Shown: positions 9,660 through 19,745, counted from the stretch's first letter. The stretch: DNA of 64,000 bases from Candidatus Aminicenantota bacterium (GCA_027061995.1 JAMOUT010000079.1:1-64000), one strand, 5' to 3'. Translations and numbers: made by a program. Notes: generated from the letters alone by a model not told the origin.

Positions 9660-11174
9660 TTAAAATAATAAACTATCTTCATAAACGCGATATTGAATTG
9701 CCTCTGCGATATGAGATTCTAAAATTCTTTCTTCACCTTCAATATCGGCAATCGTTCTTGATAGTTTTATTATTTTATCATAAGATCGAGCTGAAAGGGA
9801 GAATCTTTCAATCGAATAATTCAAAAGTTTTTTTGAGCTTTCATTAAGATTAACAAATTTTTTAATCTCCTTTTTATTCATTAAGGAGTTTGTTTTAATG
9901 GAATCCCCGAACCTTTGATTTTGAAAATTTCTCGCTTTTTCAACCCTCTTTTTAATTCGTTCGGAAGATTCCCGTTTCTCCGAAGAACTTATCTCCTCCA
10001 CTTTCACTCTCGGCACCTCGATTATTATATCTATCCTGTCAAGAAGAGGTTTTGATAACCTGTTATAGTATCTTTGCCTTATATAATGGGGGCATTCTTC
10101 TCCGCTTATTGTATCTGTGCAGGGATTCATTGCTCCTATTAAAATAAAACGGGAGGGAAATTTGACGCTTGACGAAGCTCTGACTATACTTACCTCTCTG
10201 TCTTCAAGAGGTTGTCTTAAAACTTCAAGAGCACTTCTTTTAAACTCGGGCATCTCATCAAGGAACAAAACTCCATTGTGTGCTAAGCTTACTTCTCCGG
10301 GTGAAGGAGGTTGACCTCCCCCTATAAGACCTATATCCGATATAGTGTGGTGAGGAGATCTGAATGGCCTCTCTTTAATAAAAGGCCTGTTTTCTCCTAA
10401 TCGATTGGCTATACTATATATCCTTGTTGTTTCTATGATTTCATTAAGACTCATCTCAGGTAAAATCGTCGGGATTCTTTTTGCAAGCATGGATTTGCCG
10501 CTTCCGGGAGGACCAACCATCAAAACATTATGTCCTCCTGCCGAAGAGATTTCAAGAGCTCTCTTAACATGATATTGTCCCGCAACTTCCGAGAAATCCA
10601 CATCATATATACTATGAAAATTGTTTTGTCGGCTATAATTATCTTCCTTTTGATATTGAGGGGTGTATTCCCCTTTAAAAAAAGAGACAACCTCTTTTAT
10701 ATTTTTAAAATTTAAGATTTTCAACCCTTTTATAAGAGATGCTTCATTATAATTTTGTTGAGGAATAATAAGAATTTTTTCTTTTGATTTTGCCAAAACT
10801 CCGGCTGAAAGAACTCCATTAACCCTTCTTATCTCCCCTTCCAAAGATAGCTCCCCCATAATTATATAGTCCGACAGGCTTTCCTCTTTTATAATATTTT
10901 GTTCCAAAAGGAGCGATATTGCAATGGGAAGATCAAAATGGGAACCTGTTTTTTTTACATCCGCAGGTGCAAGATTCACTATAATCTTTTTATTCATCGG
11001 AACCCACCCATTGTTTTTCAAAACAGTGCTTACCCTGTCTTTACTTTCTTTAACCGATTTTTCTGGAAGTCCCACTATATTAAAAAAAGGAGAACCTTTT
11101 GAAATATCGGATTCGATTATAACCTCTTTTGCATCAATCCCGTTAAACCAACAACTAAGGACAGAAGAAGACAT
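9660..11174 (-). CDS. comM: YifB/ComM family Mg-chelatase-like AAA+ ATPase
   Basis: GPPGSGKSMLAKRIPTILP, RPFRSPHHTISDIGLIGGG, LSLEGEIRRVNGVL. Confidence 0.9.
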   Translation of the reverse strand: MSSSVLSCWFNGIDAKEVIIESDISKGSPFFNIVGLPEKSVKESKDRVSTVLKNNGWVPMNKKIIVNLAPADVKKTGSHFDLPIAISLLLEQNIIKEESLSDYIIMGELSLEGEIRRVNGVLSAGVLAKSKEKILIIPQQNYNEASLIKGLKILNFKNIKEVVSFFKGEYTPQYQKEDNYSRQNNFHSIYDVDFSEVAGQYHVKRALEISSAGGHNVLMVGPPGSGKSMLAKRIPTILPEMSLNEIIETTRIYSIANRLGENRPFIKERPFRSPHHTISDIGLIGGGQPPSPGEVSLAHNGVLFLDEMPEFKRSALEVLRQPLEDREVSIVRASSSVKFPSRFILIGAMNPCTDTISGEECPHYIRQRYYNRLSKPLLDRIDIIIEVPRVKVEEISSSEKRESSERIKKRVEKARNFQNQRFGDSIKTNSLMNKKEIKKFVNLNESSKKLLNYSIERFSLSARSYDKIIKLSRTIADIEGEERILESHIAEAIQYRVYEDSLLF

Positions 11175-11187
11175 ATCCTTAACCCTC

Positions 11188-12753
11188 CTAAAAATATATG
11201 ATTAATTTATCCCCCGGGAAAATTCTATTTGAAAAAAGATTATTCCATTGTCTTATTTTTCTAACGGAGATATTATACCTTCTTGAAATTTTGTATAAAG
11301 AATCCCCTTTTTTAACCCTGTAAAAAATCGCTTTTTTATTTAATTTTCTATAATTTAATTTTCTTGAAATTTTCCTGTATTTGATAGTTCCCGGAGAAGT
11401 GATAATAAGGATTCTACCCGGCCTTATAATGTTTGATCTTAAATTATTAGCGGATTTTAAAGCCCTTACCGACACATTATATTTTCTTGCTATTCTATAT
11501 AGCGTTTCCCCCCTTTTAACACGGTGTTCAACCCAATAAATCCTTTTTTTAATCGGAAGTTTTTTTAGTGTCAATAGTTTTTCTTCCGGAATATCCTTAG
11601 GAACTTTTATCTCGTATTCTTTCAAGAAATAAGGTGTGATTGTTCTTAATAATTCGGGATTATATTTTTTTATGGTTGAATAAGAGATTCCCAGTTTTTT
11701 TGATACAATTCTTAAATCAACCGGGGAGGGAATTTTTACTTTTTTATACTCAATTTCATTTAAAGAGGGAAAATCAATATTAAATCTTTGAGGATCTTTT
11801 ACTATAATCACAAGCGCGAGAAAAGCGGGAACATAATTTCTTGTTTCTCTTTTCAAATATCTTGTCCTCGAAAGATGCATAAAATCATTGACCTTTGTTC
11901 GTCTGAGAGCTCTGTCAACTCTACCCTCTCCCGCATTATATGCTGCAAGAGCGAGATACCAATCTCCGTATTTTTCATAAAGATGTTTTAATAATCTTGC
12001 GGCAGCATCCGTAGCTTTTTCAGGATTATACCTTTCATCCAACCACCAATTTACTTTTAAACCATAAAGAAGAGCTGTTGATCTCATAAATTGCCATAAT
12101 CCTTTAGCTCTGGCTCTTGAAACCGCTTTAATTTTAAAATTACTCTCAAGAAGAGGCAGGTAAGCAATCTCTTCAGGTATATTATATTTTTTTAAAACTT
12201 TGAAAATCATGGGGAGATATTCTATTCCCCTTTTTAAACCCATCTCCAAAGAGTTCTTTTTTCTTTCCGTATATACTTTAATGAATTGAGAAACATTATC
12301 ATTGATAATTATCGGTATATTATATTTGATTTTTTTTATCTCTTTTTCCACTGTTTGTTTTATTCGTATCGTTTCCTTGGGAGAAATCTTTTCCAAAGAA
12401 CTGCTGTCAGGGAAAAGTTCCGTAATATTGTTTTCATCTATTGAATCCTCTATTTCCGAAGCTTTTTCAATTATCTCCTCTGTTTTGATTTTAAACTCGG
12501 CTTTTTCTTTTATTTCGGCGGGAACATCAAAAAAAAGATAAACCGCTTTATCTAAAAATATTCTTCCTTCGGTTATCTTTCCTTCGTCAATATTTTTTTG
12601 CGCTTTATTTATTAATTCAAGAGCTTTTTTGTATATAACAGAGATATCTTCATTAAGAGTTAAACTTTCGGAAGATTTTGTCTTTTGCAGTGAAATACAT
12701 CCGTTTAGGAATAATAAAAATATTATTAGAAAGATAGGTTTTATATTTTTCAT
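11188..12753 (-). CDS. MltD-like lytic murein transglycosylase with C-terminal LysM repeats
   Basis: SLT motif (YLPLLESNFKIKAVSRARAKGLWQFM...ALAAYNAGEGRV); two LysM modules; ATGA overlap with the upstream GTPase gene. Confidence 0.85.
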   Translation of the reverse strand: MKNIKPIFLIIFLLFLNGCISLQKTKSSESLTLNEDISVIYKKALELINKAQKNIDEGKITEGRIFLDKAVYLFFDVPAEIKEKAEFKIKTEEIIEKASEIEDSIDENNITELFPDSSSLEKISPKETIRIKQTVEKEIKKIKYNIPIIINDNVSQFIKVYTERKKNSLEMGLKRGIEYLPMIFKVLKKYNIPEEIAYLPLLESNFKIKAVSRARAKGLWQFMRSTALLYGLKVNWWLDERYNPEKATDAAARLLKHLYEKYGDWYLALAAYNAGEGRVDRALRRTKVNDFMHLSRTRYLKRETRNYVPAFLALVIIVKDPQRFNIDFPSLNEIEYKKVKIPSPVDLRIVSKKLGISYSTIKKYNPELLRTITPYFLKEYEIKVPKDIPEEKLLTLKKLPIKKRIYWVEHRVKRGETLYRIARKYNVSVRALKSANNLRSNIIRPGRILIITSPGTIKYRKISRKLNYRKLNKKAIFYRVKKGDSLYKISRRYNISVRKIRQWNNLFSNRIFPGDKLIIYF

Positions 12754-14000
12754 TTGATATCAATATCAACTTTTAATGATAATATGGCACCATTTATGAT
12801 TTTGTTTTTTGAAATTTTCCATTTTTTTATTAAATCTCCCTCCTGATTTATAAACTGGATATAGATATGAGAGGAATCAATAATTTTCTCAGAAGGAATT
12901 TTCAAAGACAAATTTTTTTCTATTAAATTCTTCCCGTTTTCCATAGGAAGCTCTTTTGTCTTTTTATCTTTTGCCGATTGTTCCTCTTGCTCTTCACTAA
13001 CTTTATTTTTCTCTTCTTTTGTTCTTATGTTCTCCGCTTCTTCCCCTTTTTTATTTTTTTCTTCCTTTTTGATCTCCGTCTCTTCCTGTTCGGAACTCGC
13101 ATTTTCTATCTTATCGTTTGTATTATTTTCGTTTGTTTTTTGTTCAACCTCCATAGCAGTCCTTTCCTCAGACGGCTCTTCTTCAATATCTTCATCTATC
13201 ACCTCTATTTCTTCTGTTTCTGTCTCTATATCCTCTTCAAGCTCAAGTTCGCCCTCTATCTCCATCTCCTCTTCTATTTCAAGTTTTCCTTCTATCTCAG
13301 TTTTTCTTTCAGTTTCAGCCTGTTTTTCTTCATCTTTTGTTTCTTTTTTACTTTTTTCCTCGTTTTTATTGTCAGGTCCAGTTGACTCTTGAGGCTCCTG
13401 TAAATAATCTCCGAAAACTTCCTCTTTAACAGAATGGAGAGTTAAACGGGTTATCTCTCTTAATGTTTCAAGCACCCCTTTTCCTTTAACTGCCACAGCT
13501 TCAAAATAAGTTTTATTAGAAGGGTTAAGCCTCTTATTCAGTTCTTCAACCGGTAAAATATTGTTTAAATCCCTTTTATTGAACTGGAAAACGAGAGGTA
13601 TCTTATCAATTAAGATATTATTGAATTCAAGGTTTTCCAACATGTTTTTGTAATTTTGAATATTCGCTTCAAGAAGAGGCTCCTGAGAATCCACTACAAA
13701 AACAATGCCATCCACACCTTTTAAAACGAGTTTTCTTGTTGTATTATAATGAACTTGTCCGGGGACAGTGTAAAGTTGAAGTTTTGTTGTAAAACCTCTT
13801 ATTTTACCCACTTCCATAGGGAGAAGATCAAAAAAGAGTGTTCTTTCGGTGTCAGTATCCAAACTTACAAGTTCGCCCCTGAAACTTTTATCGGTTTTTT
13901 TATAGATATATTGCAGATTTGTAGTTTTTCCACTTAATCCGGGGCCATAATATACAATTTTAACACTTATCTCTTTTGTCGAATAATTTATAAATACCAC
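12750..14000 (-). CDS. MglA-like Ras-type GTPase with a long acidic repeat region and a short C-terminal domain
   Basis: P-loop GPGLSGKTTN, PGQVHYNTTRKLVLKGVDGIVFVVDSQ, NKRD; Glu/Lys-rich residues ~202-350; GTG start. Confidence 0.8.
   Translation of the reverse strand: MVFINYSTKEISVKIVYYGPGLSGKTTNLQYIYKKTDKSFRGELVSLDTDTERTLFFDLLPMEVGKIRGFTTKLQLYTVPGQVHYNTTRKLVLKGVDGIVFVVDSQEPLLEANIQNYKNMLENLEFNNILIDKIPLVFQFNKRDLNNILPVEELNKRLNPSNKTYFEAVAVKGKGVLETLREITRLTLHSVKEEVFGDYLQEPQESTGPDNKNEEKSKKETKDEEKQAETERKTEIEGKLEIEEEMEIEGELELEEDIETETEEIEVIDEDIEEEPSEERTAMEVEQKTNENNTNDKIENASSEQEETEIKKEEKNKKGEEAENIRTKEEKNKVSEEQEEQSAKDKKTKELPMENGKNLIEKNLSLKIPSEKIIDSSHIYIQFINQEGDLIKKWKISKNKIINGAILSLKVDIDIK
12951..13397 (-). 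repeat. Low-complexity, degenerate tandem-repeat coding region (Glu/Ile/Lys rich)
   Basis: Near-duplicate 12-aa units TEIEGKLEIEEE / MEIEGELELEED with matching nucleotide repeats. Confidence 0.7.
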
Positions 14001-14006
14001 AAAACA

Positions 14007-14035
14007 AGAATATCAGACTTTAAAAAATGTGTCAA
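14007..14035 (-). promoter_or_regulatory. Predicted promoter of mglA-like gene, leaderless geometry
   Basis: Minus strand TTGACA-N17-TATTCT with TG extended -10; 6 nt to the GTG start at 14000. Confidence 0.65.
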
Positions 14036-14130
14036 GTTTTTTATTCGATTTTCAGGGTTCTCAAAACCTAATATAGAAATTATCGCTTATTTAAGGTATA
14101 ATAAAAAATCGTTTCATTAGGAGGGATAAA

Positions 14131-14922
14131 ATGGAGATTATAATTAAAAAAGATAAAGAAGAGATAGCGGAAGAGATTATTAATCGAATTAAAGAACTTA
14201 TCAAGAAAAAAAGGCATCCTGTCATAGGTCTTCCGACCGGAAATACTCCGAAAATCATATATAAAAAAATGATAGAAGAATATGAGAAAAAGAACATTGA
14301 TTTTTCCGATATTGTAATTTTCGCACTTGATGAATATCTCGGCATTCATCTTGATCACCCTGCCTCAACAAGAGAGTATTTTAGAAAAAACCTTCTCAAC
14401 CATATAAATGTAAAAGAGGAAAACCTTTATTTTATTAACGGAACTCCGGACAATATTGAAGAGGAATGCAGAAAAGTTGAGGAAAATATCAGAGATAGAG
14501 GGGGAATAGATTTTGTGATTCTCGGACTCGGTCAAGACGGGCATATAAGTTTTAATGAACCCGGCTCTTCTCTTACTTCAAGAACAAGGGTAAAACCACT
14601 AACACAATCAACCATAAAACATTTGAGTCAATTTTTCGGAAACGAGGAAAAAACCCCGCGATTCTGTATAACTTTTGGTCTCGGAACAATTATGGATGCT
14701 AAAGAGATAGCCCTTATTGCTTATGGTTATCATAAAGCTGTTGCAATAAAGAAATGTGTCGAAGGACCCATATCAGCCTCTTTTCCGGGTTCAATTGTTC
14801 AAATGCACCCCAAAGCAAAAATTTTCCTTGATGATGAATCAGCGAATTTATTAGATGAAAAAGAATATTATAAATGGGCATATGAGAACAAACATAAGAT
14901 GTTCGATTATCTCAATAAATAA
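14131..14922 (+). CDS. nagB: Glucosamine-6-phosphate deaminase
   Basis: GLPTGNTPKIIYKKM, FALDEYLG, GLGQDGHISFNEPGSS; SD aggaggg. Confidence 0.93.
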   Translation: MEIIIKKDKEEIAEEIINRIKELIKKKRHPVIGLPTGNTPKIIYKKMIEEYEKKNIDFSDIVIFALDEYLGIHLDHPASTREYFRKNLLNHINVKEENLYFINGTPDNIEEECRKVEENIRDRGGIDFVILGLGQDGHISFNEPGSSLTSRTRVKPLTQSTIKHLSQFFGNEEKTPRFCITFGLGTIMDAKEIALIAYGYHKAVAIKKCVEGPISASFPGSIVQMHPKAKIFLDDESANLLDEKEYYKWAYENKHKMFDYLNK

Positions 14923-14924
14923 AC

Positions 14925-15386
14925 ATGGACACTATTTTAATAGAGATTAGATCGGTTCTAACGGTTGATTTGATTTTAAAAAACTTTCCCGAATTAAAAT
15001 CCAAAAAAAAATTTATTCAAAAAGGGCTTGATATTGTTAAAGTGAAAACACCTAAGATTTATCGCTATTTATCAAAGGAAAATGCTATTATTAACTTAAG
15101 AAAATATAAAATAATTATAGAGCATGACCCCGGAATAAAACAGAAAGAGATAAGAAAAATATTGAATTATTGGATTAAAAGGGCTAAAATAAAAAGGATG
15201 TTTTTGTCATTTGTGGAATTACTAATTATCCCTTTTACCGCAATATTAACCCCTATACCGGGACCCAATTTTATTTTTTACGCTGTTTTTCTTCTATTTT
15301 ATTTTCATGTATCGGGGTATCTCTCTTTGAGAAAAATCAGAGTTGAAGATTTAAACATTGAGTTTGATGAAAAAAAATTATGTTGA
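14925..15386 (+). CDS. Small membrane protein of unknown function (possible Mit_KHE1/K+-H+ exchange-related family)
   Basis: C-terminal hydrophobic segment with PGPNFIFYAVFLLFYF; packed between nagB and endoQ. Confidence 0.4.
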   Translation: MDTILIEIRSVLTVDLILKNFPELKSKKKFIQKGLDIVKVKTPKIYRYLSKENAIINLRKYKIIIEHDPGIKQKEIRKILNYWIKRAKIKRMFLSFVELLIIPFTAILTPIPGPNFIFYAVFLLFYFHVSGYLSLRKIRVEDLNIEFDEKKLC

Positions 15387-16560
15387 TTTGCATATACACT
15401 CCCCTTTTTCTCTTGCCACATCAAAAAAGATGGATGTGGATAATCTTGAAATTATGGCTATTAAAAAAGGGATTGATATTCTTGCAACGGGGGATATCTT
15501 TCATCCCGAATGGCAGAATATTTTAAAAACAAAATTAGTGGAAAAAAAAGACGGGTTTCACAAACTTAAAGACGGTAAAACAAATTTTATCCTTTCGGGA
15601 GAAGTCTCTCTCGTTTTCGGAGAGGTGGGAAAAAAGAAAAAAGTTCATGTTTTGATTTTATGCAAAGACTTTGCGGAAACAGAAAAACTGACTAAGATAT
15701 TTTCGGCATACGGTAAGCTTAAATCAAACGGAAGACCTTTTTTAAAAATGAGCCTTAAACAATTATCCGATTATATAGAAAAAGAGACTAAGGATTGTTT
15801 TATAATAGCAGCTCATATTTGGACACCCCATTATTCCCTTTTCGGTTCAAAGTCCGGATTTAATTCTTTGGAAGAAGCTTTTGAAGGAAAGCCCACCGAT
15901 AGGTTAATTGCCATGGAAACGGGGTTATCTTCCGACCCACCTATGAATCGGCTTGTTAAAGATGTAATGAGATACACGCTTGTATCAAATTCCGACTCTC
16001 ACTCTCCTCTGAAAATAGGAAGAGAAGTGAATGTTTTTCAAAACATCTCCTCTTTTGATACATTGATAAAAAGTATAAAAACAGGAAAAAATTTTTTATA
16101 TACAATAGAGTTTTTCCCGGAAGAGGGAAAATATTTTTATGACGGGCATAGAAAATGTAGTGTTTCTCTTCATCCCGAACAAACTTTTAAACGAAAAACG
16201 ATTTGCCCTGTTTGCGGAAAAAAATTAACGGTCGGTGTTTTAAACAGGGTTTACGAACTGTCAAAAATACACGGAGAATTCAAGGGTGAAACAATCCCTT
16301 TTAAATATTCCGTTCCCCTTATAGAAATTATAGCTGCTGTTTTAAAAAGGAAAGATAATTCCCCAGTTGTTTTAAGAGAATACTATGCTCTGTTGGATAA
16401 AATAGGCAAAGAGTTTTATATTCTTGAAGAAGCGGAATTTGACTTGATTAAAAAATATTCGGGAGAGATGCTTGCAAAATCCATTACCGCTCTTAGAGAA
16501 AACAGAGTCAAAAGAATACCCGGATTTGACGGACAATATGGTAAAATTATTTTTGAATAG
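15367..16560 (+). CDS. Endonuclease Q-like PHP-domain protein
   Basis: YVDLHIHSPFSLATSKKMDVDNLEIMAIKKGIDILATGDIFHPEW, SNSDSHSP, zinc-binding CPVCGKKLTVGVLNRVYEL; start taken at the ATG at 15367. Confidence 0.8.
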   Translation: MKKNYVDLHIHSPFSLATSKKMDVDNLEIMAIKKGIDILATGDIFHPEWQNILKTKLVEKKDGFHKLKDGKTNFILSGEVSLVFGEVGKKKKVHVLILCKDFAETEKLTKIFSAYGKLKSNGRPFLKMSLKQLSDYIEKETKDCFIIAAHIWTPHYSLFGSKSGFNSLEEAFEGKPTDRLIAMETGLSSDPPMNRLVKDVMRYTLVSNSDSHSPLKIGREVNVFQNISSFDTLIKSIKTGKNFLYTIEFFPEEGKYFYDGHRKCSVSLHPEQTFKRKTICPVCGKKLTVGVLNRVYELSKIHGEFKGETIPFKYSVPLIEIIAAVLKRKDNSPVVLREYYALLDKIGKEFYILEEAEFDLIKKYSGEMLAKSITALRENRVKRIPGFDGQYGKIIFE

Positions 16561-16561
16561 A

Positions 16562-18022
16562 TTATTCTATTGAGTTCAAAAAACCGATGCTTGTAAAATT
16601 TTTAATTTTTACGGATTTTTTAATATAAAAAATATTAGGTTTAATAAATAGAGGAAGAAAAACTTTTTCTCCGATAGCTATTTTATGAGCTTTAACAAAA
16701 TAATCATATCTCAAATTAGCATCAATCTCTTTCAGCCCGAGATCTATTAACTTGTCTAAGTTTTTATTAGAATAATTAAACATATTTAAAACACCATGGT
16801 ATTTTGTTCTCGTATGAAAAAATCTAACCAAAATATCATCAACCCCACCCGTATCAGTTGCATACCTGAAAGGGGTTATGCTAAAGATGCCATCATCAAA
16901 TAGTGTAAATCTCCATTTTTTATTAGTCTCTTCTTTTAATTCAAGATTTGAAAACCCTTGTTTCTTTAAGAGGTTGTATATATATTTAGCTATCCGCATA
17001 TTTATAAAATCACTGTCAGGATAAATTATTATCATCTTTTTCCTTTTTTGATTAGGGCTTATATTATAGTCAGCAATTTGTTTTTTAGTAATATAATTAT
17101 GCTTTAACCAAGGGGGAACAAAAGTGTTTGATATATAATCTTCGGGAATATTTAAATAATTAACGAGTTTTTTTCTGTTAATTAACTGCGATATATATTT
17201 TCTTACCTTTATGTCCGACAAAGGCTTAACTCTTGGGTTTAGAATCAGGAAATATACAAAATTGCTTGGTTTATTAATTATATTATAATATTCACTTAAA
17301 TTATTATTTAACTTTACACTTAAATTACTTATTATATCGGGATAATTATCTTCCAATGATTTTTCGCTAAATTTATAATTAAAAACAAATTTTATCTTTT
17401 CTAACACCCCTTTTTCGCCCCAATATCGGTTAAATCTTGTTAATAAAATGCTGTGTTTTTCTATTTTATCAAATTTAAAAGGGCCTGTTCCTATTAAATC
17501 TTTTTTCTTTAGTTTTCTGTTTATTTTAAAAGAATCTTTGAAATAGATTATTTTTATATCCGATATTTGAATTAAAAAATCGGGAATCCTTTTGTTCAAG
17601 CAAAATTTAACCTTATATTTCCCCTCTGTTAATACTTTTTCTATTGAATTAACTATAAAAATATAGGGGGAATATATGCTTAATTTTTTTAATCTTTTAA
17701 AATTTTTTACAATATCTTTTGCTGTCAATTCTTTATTATTATGGAAAAAAATTCCGGGAAGGATATCAAAAACCCATTCTTTAGGTTTGGGATTATACCA
17801 TCTGTATGCCAAAGAAGGTTCTATTCTAAAATCAAAACTTTTTTTTACGAGAGATTCAAACACATTATCAAATACATTAATATCTGTAGCCCAATTAGTT
17901 AAATGGGGATCAACGATATAAGTCCCGGAAGGAAAGGCAATCACAAGCTCCTTTTGTTTATGTTTGCAGCCGGGATAAAGAAAGATGATTAAAATTAATA
18001 CGATAATTATTTTTTTATTCAT
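16562..18022 (-). CDS. Extracellular solute-binding lipoprotein, family 5 (peptide/nickel type)
   Basis: Lipobox FLYPGC; Y..NPKPKEWVFDILPGIFFHNNKELTAKDIVKNF typical of SBP_bac_5. Confidence 0.8.
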   Translation of the reverse strand: MNKKIIIVLILIIFLYPGCKHKQKELVIAFPSGTYIVDPHLTNWATDINVFDNVFESLVKKSFDFRIEPSLAYRWYNPKPKEWVFDILPGIFFHNNKELTAKDIVKNFKRLKKLSIYSPYIFIVNSIEKVLTEGKYKVKFCLNKRIPDFLIQISDIKIIYFKDSFKINRKLKKKDLIGTGPFKFDKIEKHSILLTRFNRYWGEKGVLEKIKFVFNYKFSEKSLEDNYPDIISNLSVKLNNNLSEYYNIINKPSNFVYFLILNPRVKPLSDIKVRKYISQLINRKKLVNYLNIPEDYISNTFVPPWLKHNYITKKQIADYNISPNQKRKKMIIIYPDSDFINMRIAKYIYNLLKKQGFSNLELKEETNKKWRFTLFDDGIFSITPFRYATDTGGVDDILVRFFHTRTKYHGVLNMFNYSNKNLDKLIDLGLKEIDANLRYDYFVKAHKIAIGEKVFLPLFIKPNIFYIKKSVKIKNFTSIGFLNSIE

Positions 18023-19733
18023 TGGCTTTTAAGTATATATGAAAAACACTCCCTTTATTTTTTTTGCTCTCGACCTCAATTATACCTTGATGTTTCTTTG
18101 CTATAAGATAACAAGAAAACAACCCTAATCCAGTTCCTTTTTTTTCTTTTGTTGAGAAAAACGGTTCGAATATCTTTTCCATATTCTCCTTTTTTATCCC
18201 TATGCCATTATCCGCTATTGATATTTTAATATAATGTGATCGGGGAAGAATATGATGTTCTTTTAAGTATATCTCTGAAAGAGATATCCTAATCTCTTTC
18301 TCTCTTTTAACCGATACAGCATCTTTTGCATTAAGAATAATATTTATAAGCATTTGAATGATATCTTCCTTATTCCCCTTTATCTCGGTTTCCACCGGCA
18401 AATTTATCTCTTTGATAAGATTTGTGTTTGAAAGATTCCTTTTAACCAAAGATAATGCTTCGTTAAGTATGTTTACGATTTGATGTGATTGAAATTCCTC
18501 TTTTACCCCTTTTGAAAATTTTAAAAAATTATTAACGAGATTTTCCGTGTTTTTCAAACCCTCCTCCATGTTTAGAACATAGTGTTTAATAGATTCATTA
18601 GAGGTGGAATCTTTTATAATATCAAGATATCCTGAAATTACTCCTATCATATTTTTAATGTCATGAACAAAACTGGAAACAAAGACACCGAGACTTTCCA
18701 TTTTTTGAGCGAAAACTATTTTTTCCCTCATCTTTACTTCATCAGTAATATCATTAATCATTACAACTCTCTTATTGTCAGGAATATTATATGAGAAAAT
18801 CAAAAAATATCTATCTCCGATTTTCTTTTCAACCGATTTATTAAGGCTCTTTAAAGAGTCGAATATATACCATAAAAGTTTAGTGTTTTTTTCGTATTTA
18901 TTGCAAAATTTAGAATTTTTAAAAATGATTTTTTGATTTTTGTCAACAATTATTATCCCGTTGGGAGAATTTTCGATTACAGATTCGAGAAGTTCTCGTA
19001 ATTCTCTCTCTCTTTTAATGCTTTTACTTATCTCCTCTGCCATCTCACTCATTGTTAATGAAAGATCTTTAAACTCATCGGTACTACTCAACTCTATCTT
19101 TTTGTGAAACTCTTTTTTTCTCATTTTTTCCGCAAATTCGGATAATCGTTCAACGGAATTTGTAATTCTTGAACTATATTTATTTAGAATCACCGCAAGA
19201 ATAACGAATATGGGAAGATTGATAAGAAAAATCAGAAAAAAAGATTTTAAAAAATAATCTAAAAAAAGAATATATCTGTAATAGTAAACAATCGTAAACA
19301 GATGTTCCCCGTTTTCTTCTATCAGGGGAACAAATACAAGATAGTATCCTTTTTTTATCATCTTTTTTAAAGCTATGTTTTTTAGGTTAAGATAAGGAAA
19401 TTGAACCAATGGTTTTTTTACCCTTTTAAAAAAATCGGAAGAACTATATATCAATTTATTATTAATGGAATATATCTCAATATTTTTAAGAGATTCGTTC
19501 ATTTCTAATAATTCGAGTATTTTGGAATGGAATTTTAGAGGGAACCTATTAAGATAATGCCTCATATCCATCCCTATTTTATCAGCGGTATTTTGAGAAA
19601 AGATAAAATTACTCTCTTTAAAACTGTTTTTCTCGAAAAAACTGAATAAACCACCCATTATCATTGAGTTCATTAAGATAAAAATTAAAATTAAAATGAT
19701 ATAAGATAAAAAAATCTTTTTTTTAAATCTCAT
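18015..19733 (-). CDS. Membrane sensor histidine kinase (periplasmic sensor, HAMP, PAS, HisKA-like, HATPase)
   Basis: Two TM segments; H-box SFVHDIKNMIGVISG; N/G boxes (NIILNAKDAV, DNGIGI, GTGLGLF). Confidence 0.88.
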   Translation of the reverse strand: MRFKKKIFLSYIILILIFILMNSMIMGGLFSFFEKNSFKESNFIFSQNTADKIGMDMRHYLNRFPLKFHSKILELLEMNESLKNIEIYSINNKLIYSSSDFFKRVKKPLVQFPYLNLKNIALKKMIKKGYYLVFVPLIEENGEHLFTIVYYYRYILFLDYFLKSFFLIFLINLPIFVILAVILNKYSSRITNSVERLSEFAEKMRKKEFHKKIELSSTDEFKDLSLTMSEMAEEISKSIKRERELRELLESVIENSPNGIIIVDKNQKIIFKNSKFCNKYEKNTKLLWYIFDSLKSLNKSVEKKIGDRYFLIFSYNIPDNKRVVMINDITDEVKMREKIVFAQKMESLGVFVSSFVHDIKNMIGVISGYLDIIKDSTSNESIKHYVLNMEEGLKNTENLVNNFLKFSKGVKEEFQSHQIVNILNEALSLVKRNLSNTNLIKEINLPVETEIKGNKEDIIQMLINIILNAKDAVSVKREKEIRISLSEIYLKEHHILPRSHYIKISIADNGIGIKKENMEKIFEPFFSTKEKKGTGLGLFSCYLIAKKHQGIIEVESKKNKGSVFHIYLKANE

Positions 19734-19745
19734 CTGTATAACTCG

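Noticed and set aside
12978-13392. Two overlapping + strand ORFs rich in Phe/Ser opposite the MglA tail
   Set aside because: Antisense mirror of the Glu/Lys-rich repeat codons; no SD and low complexity.
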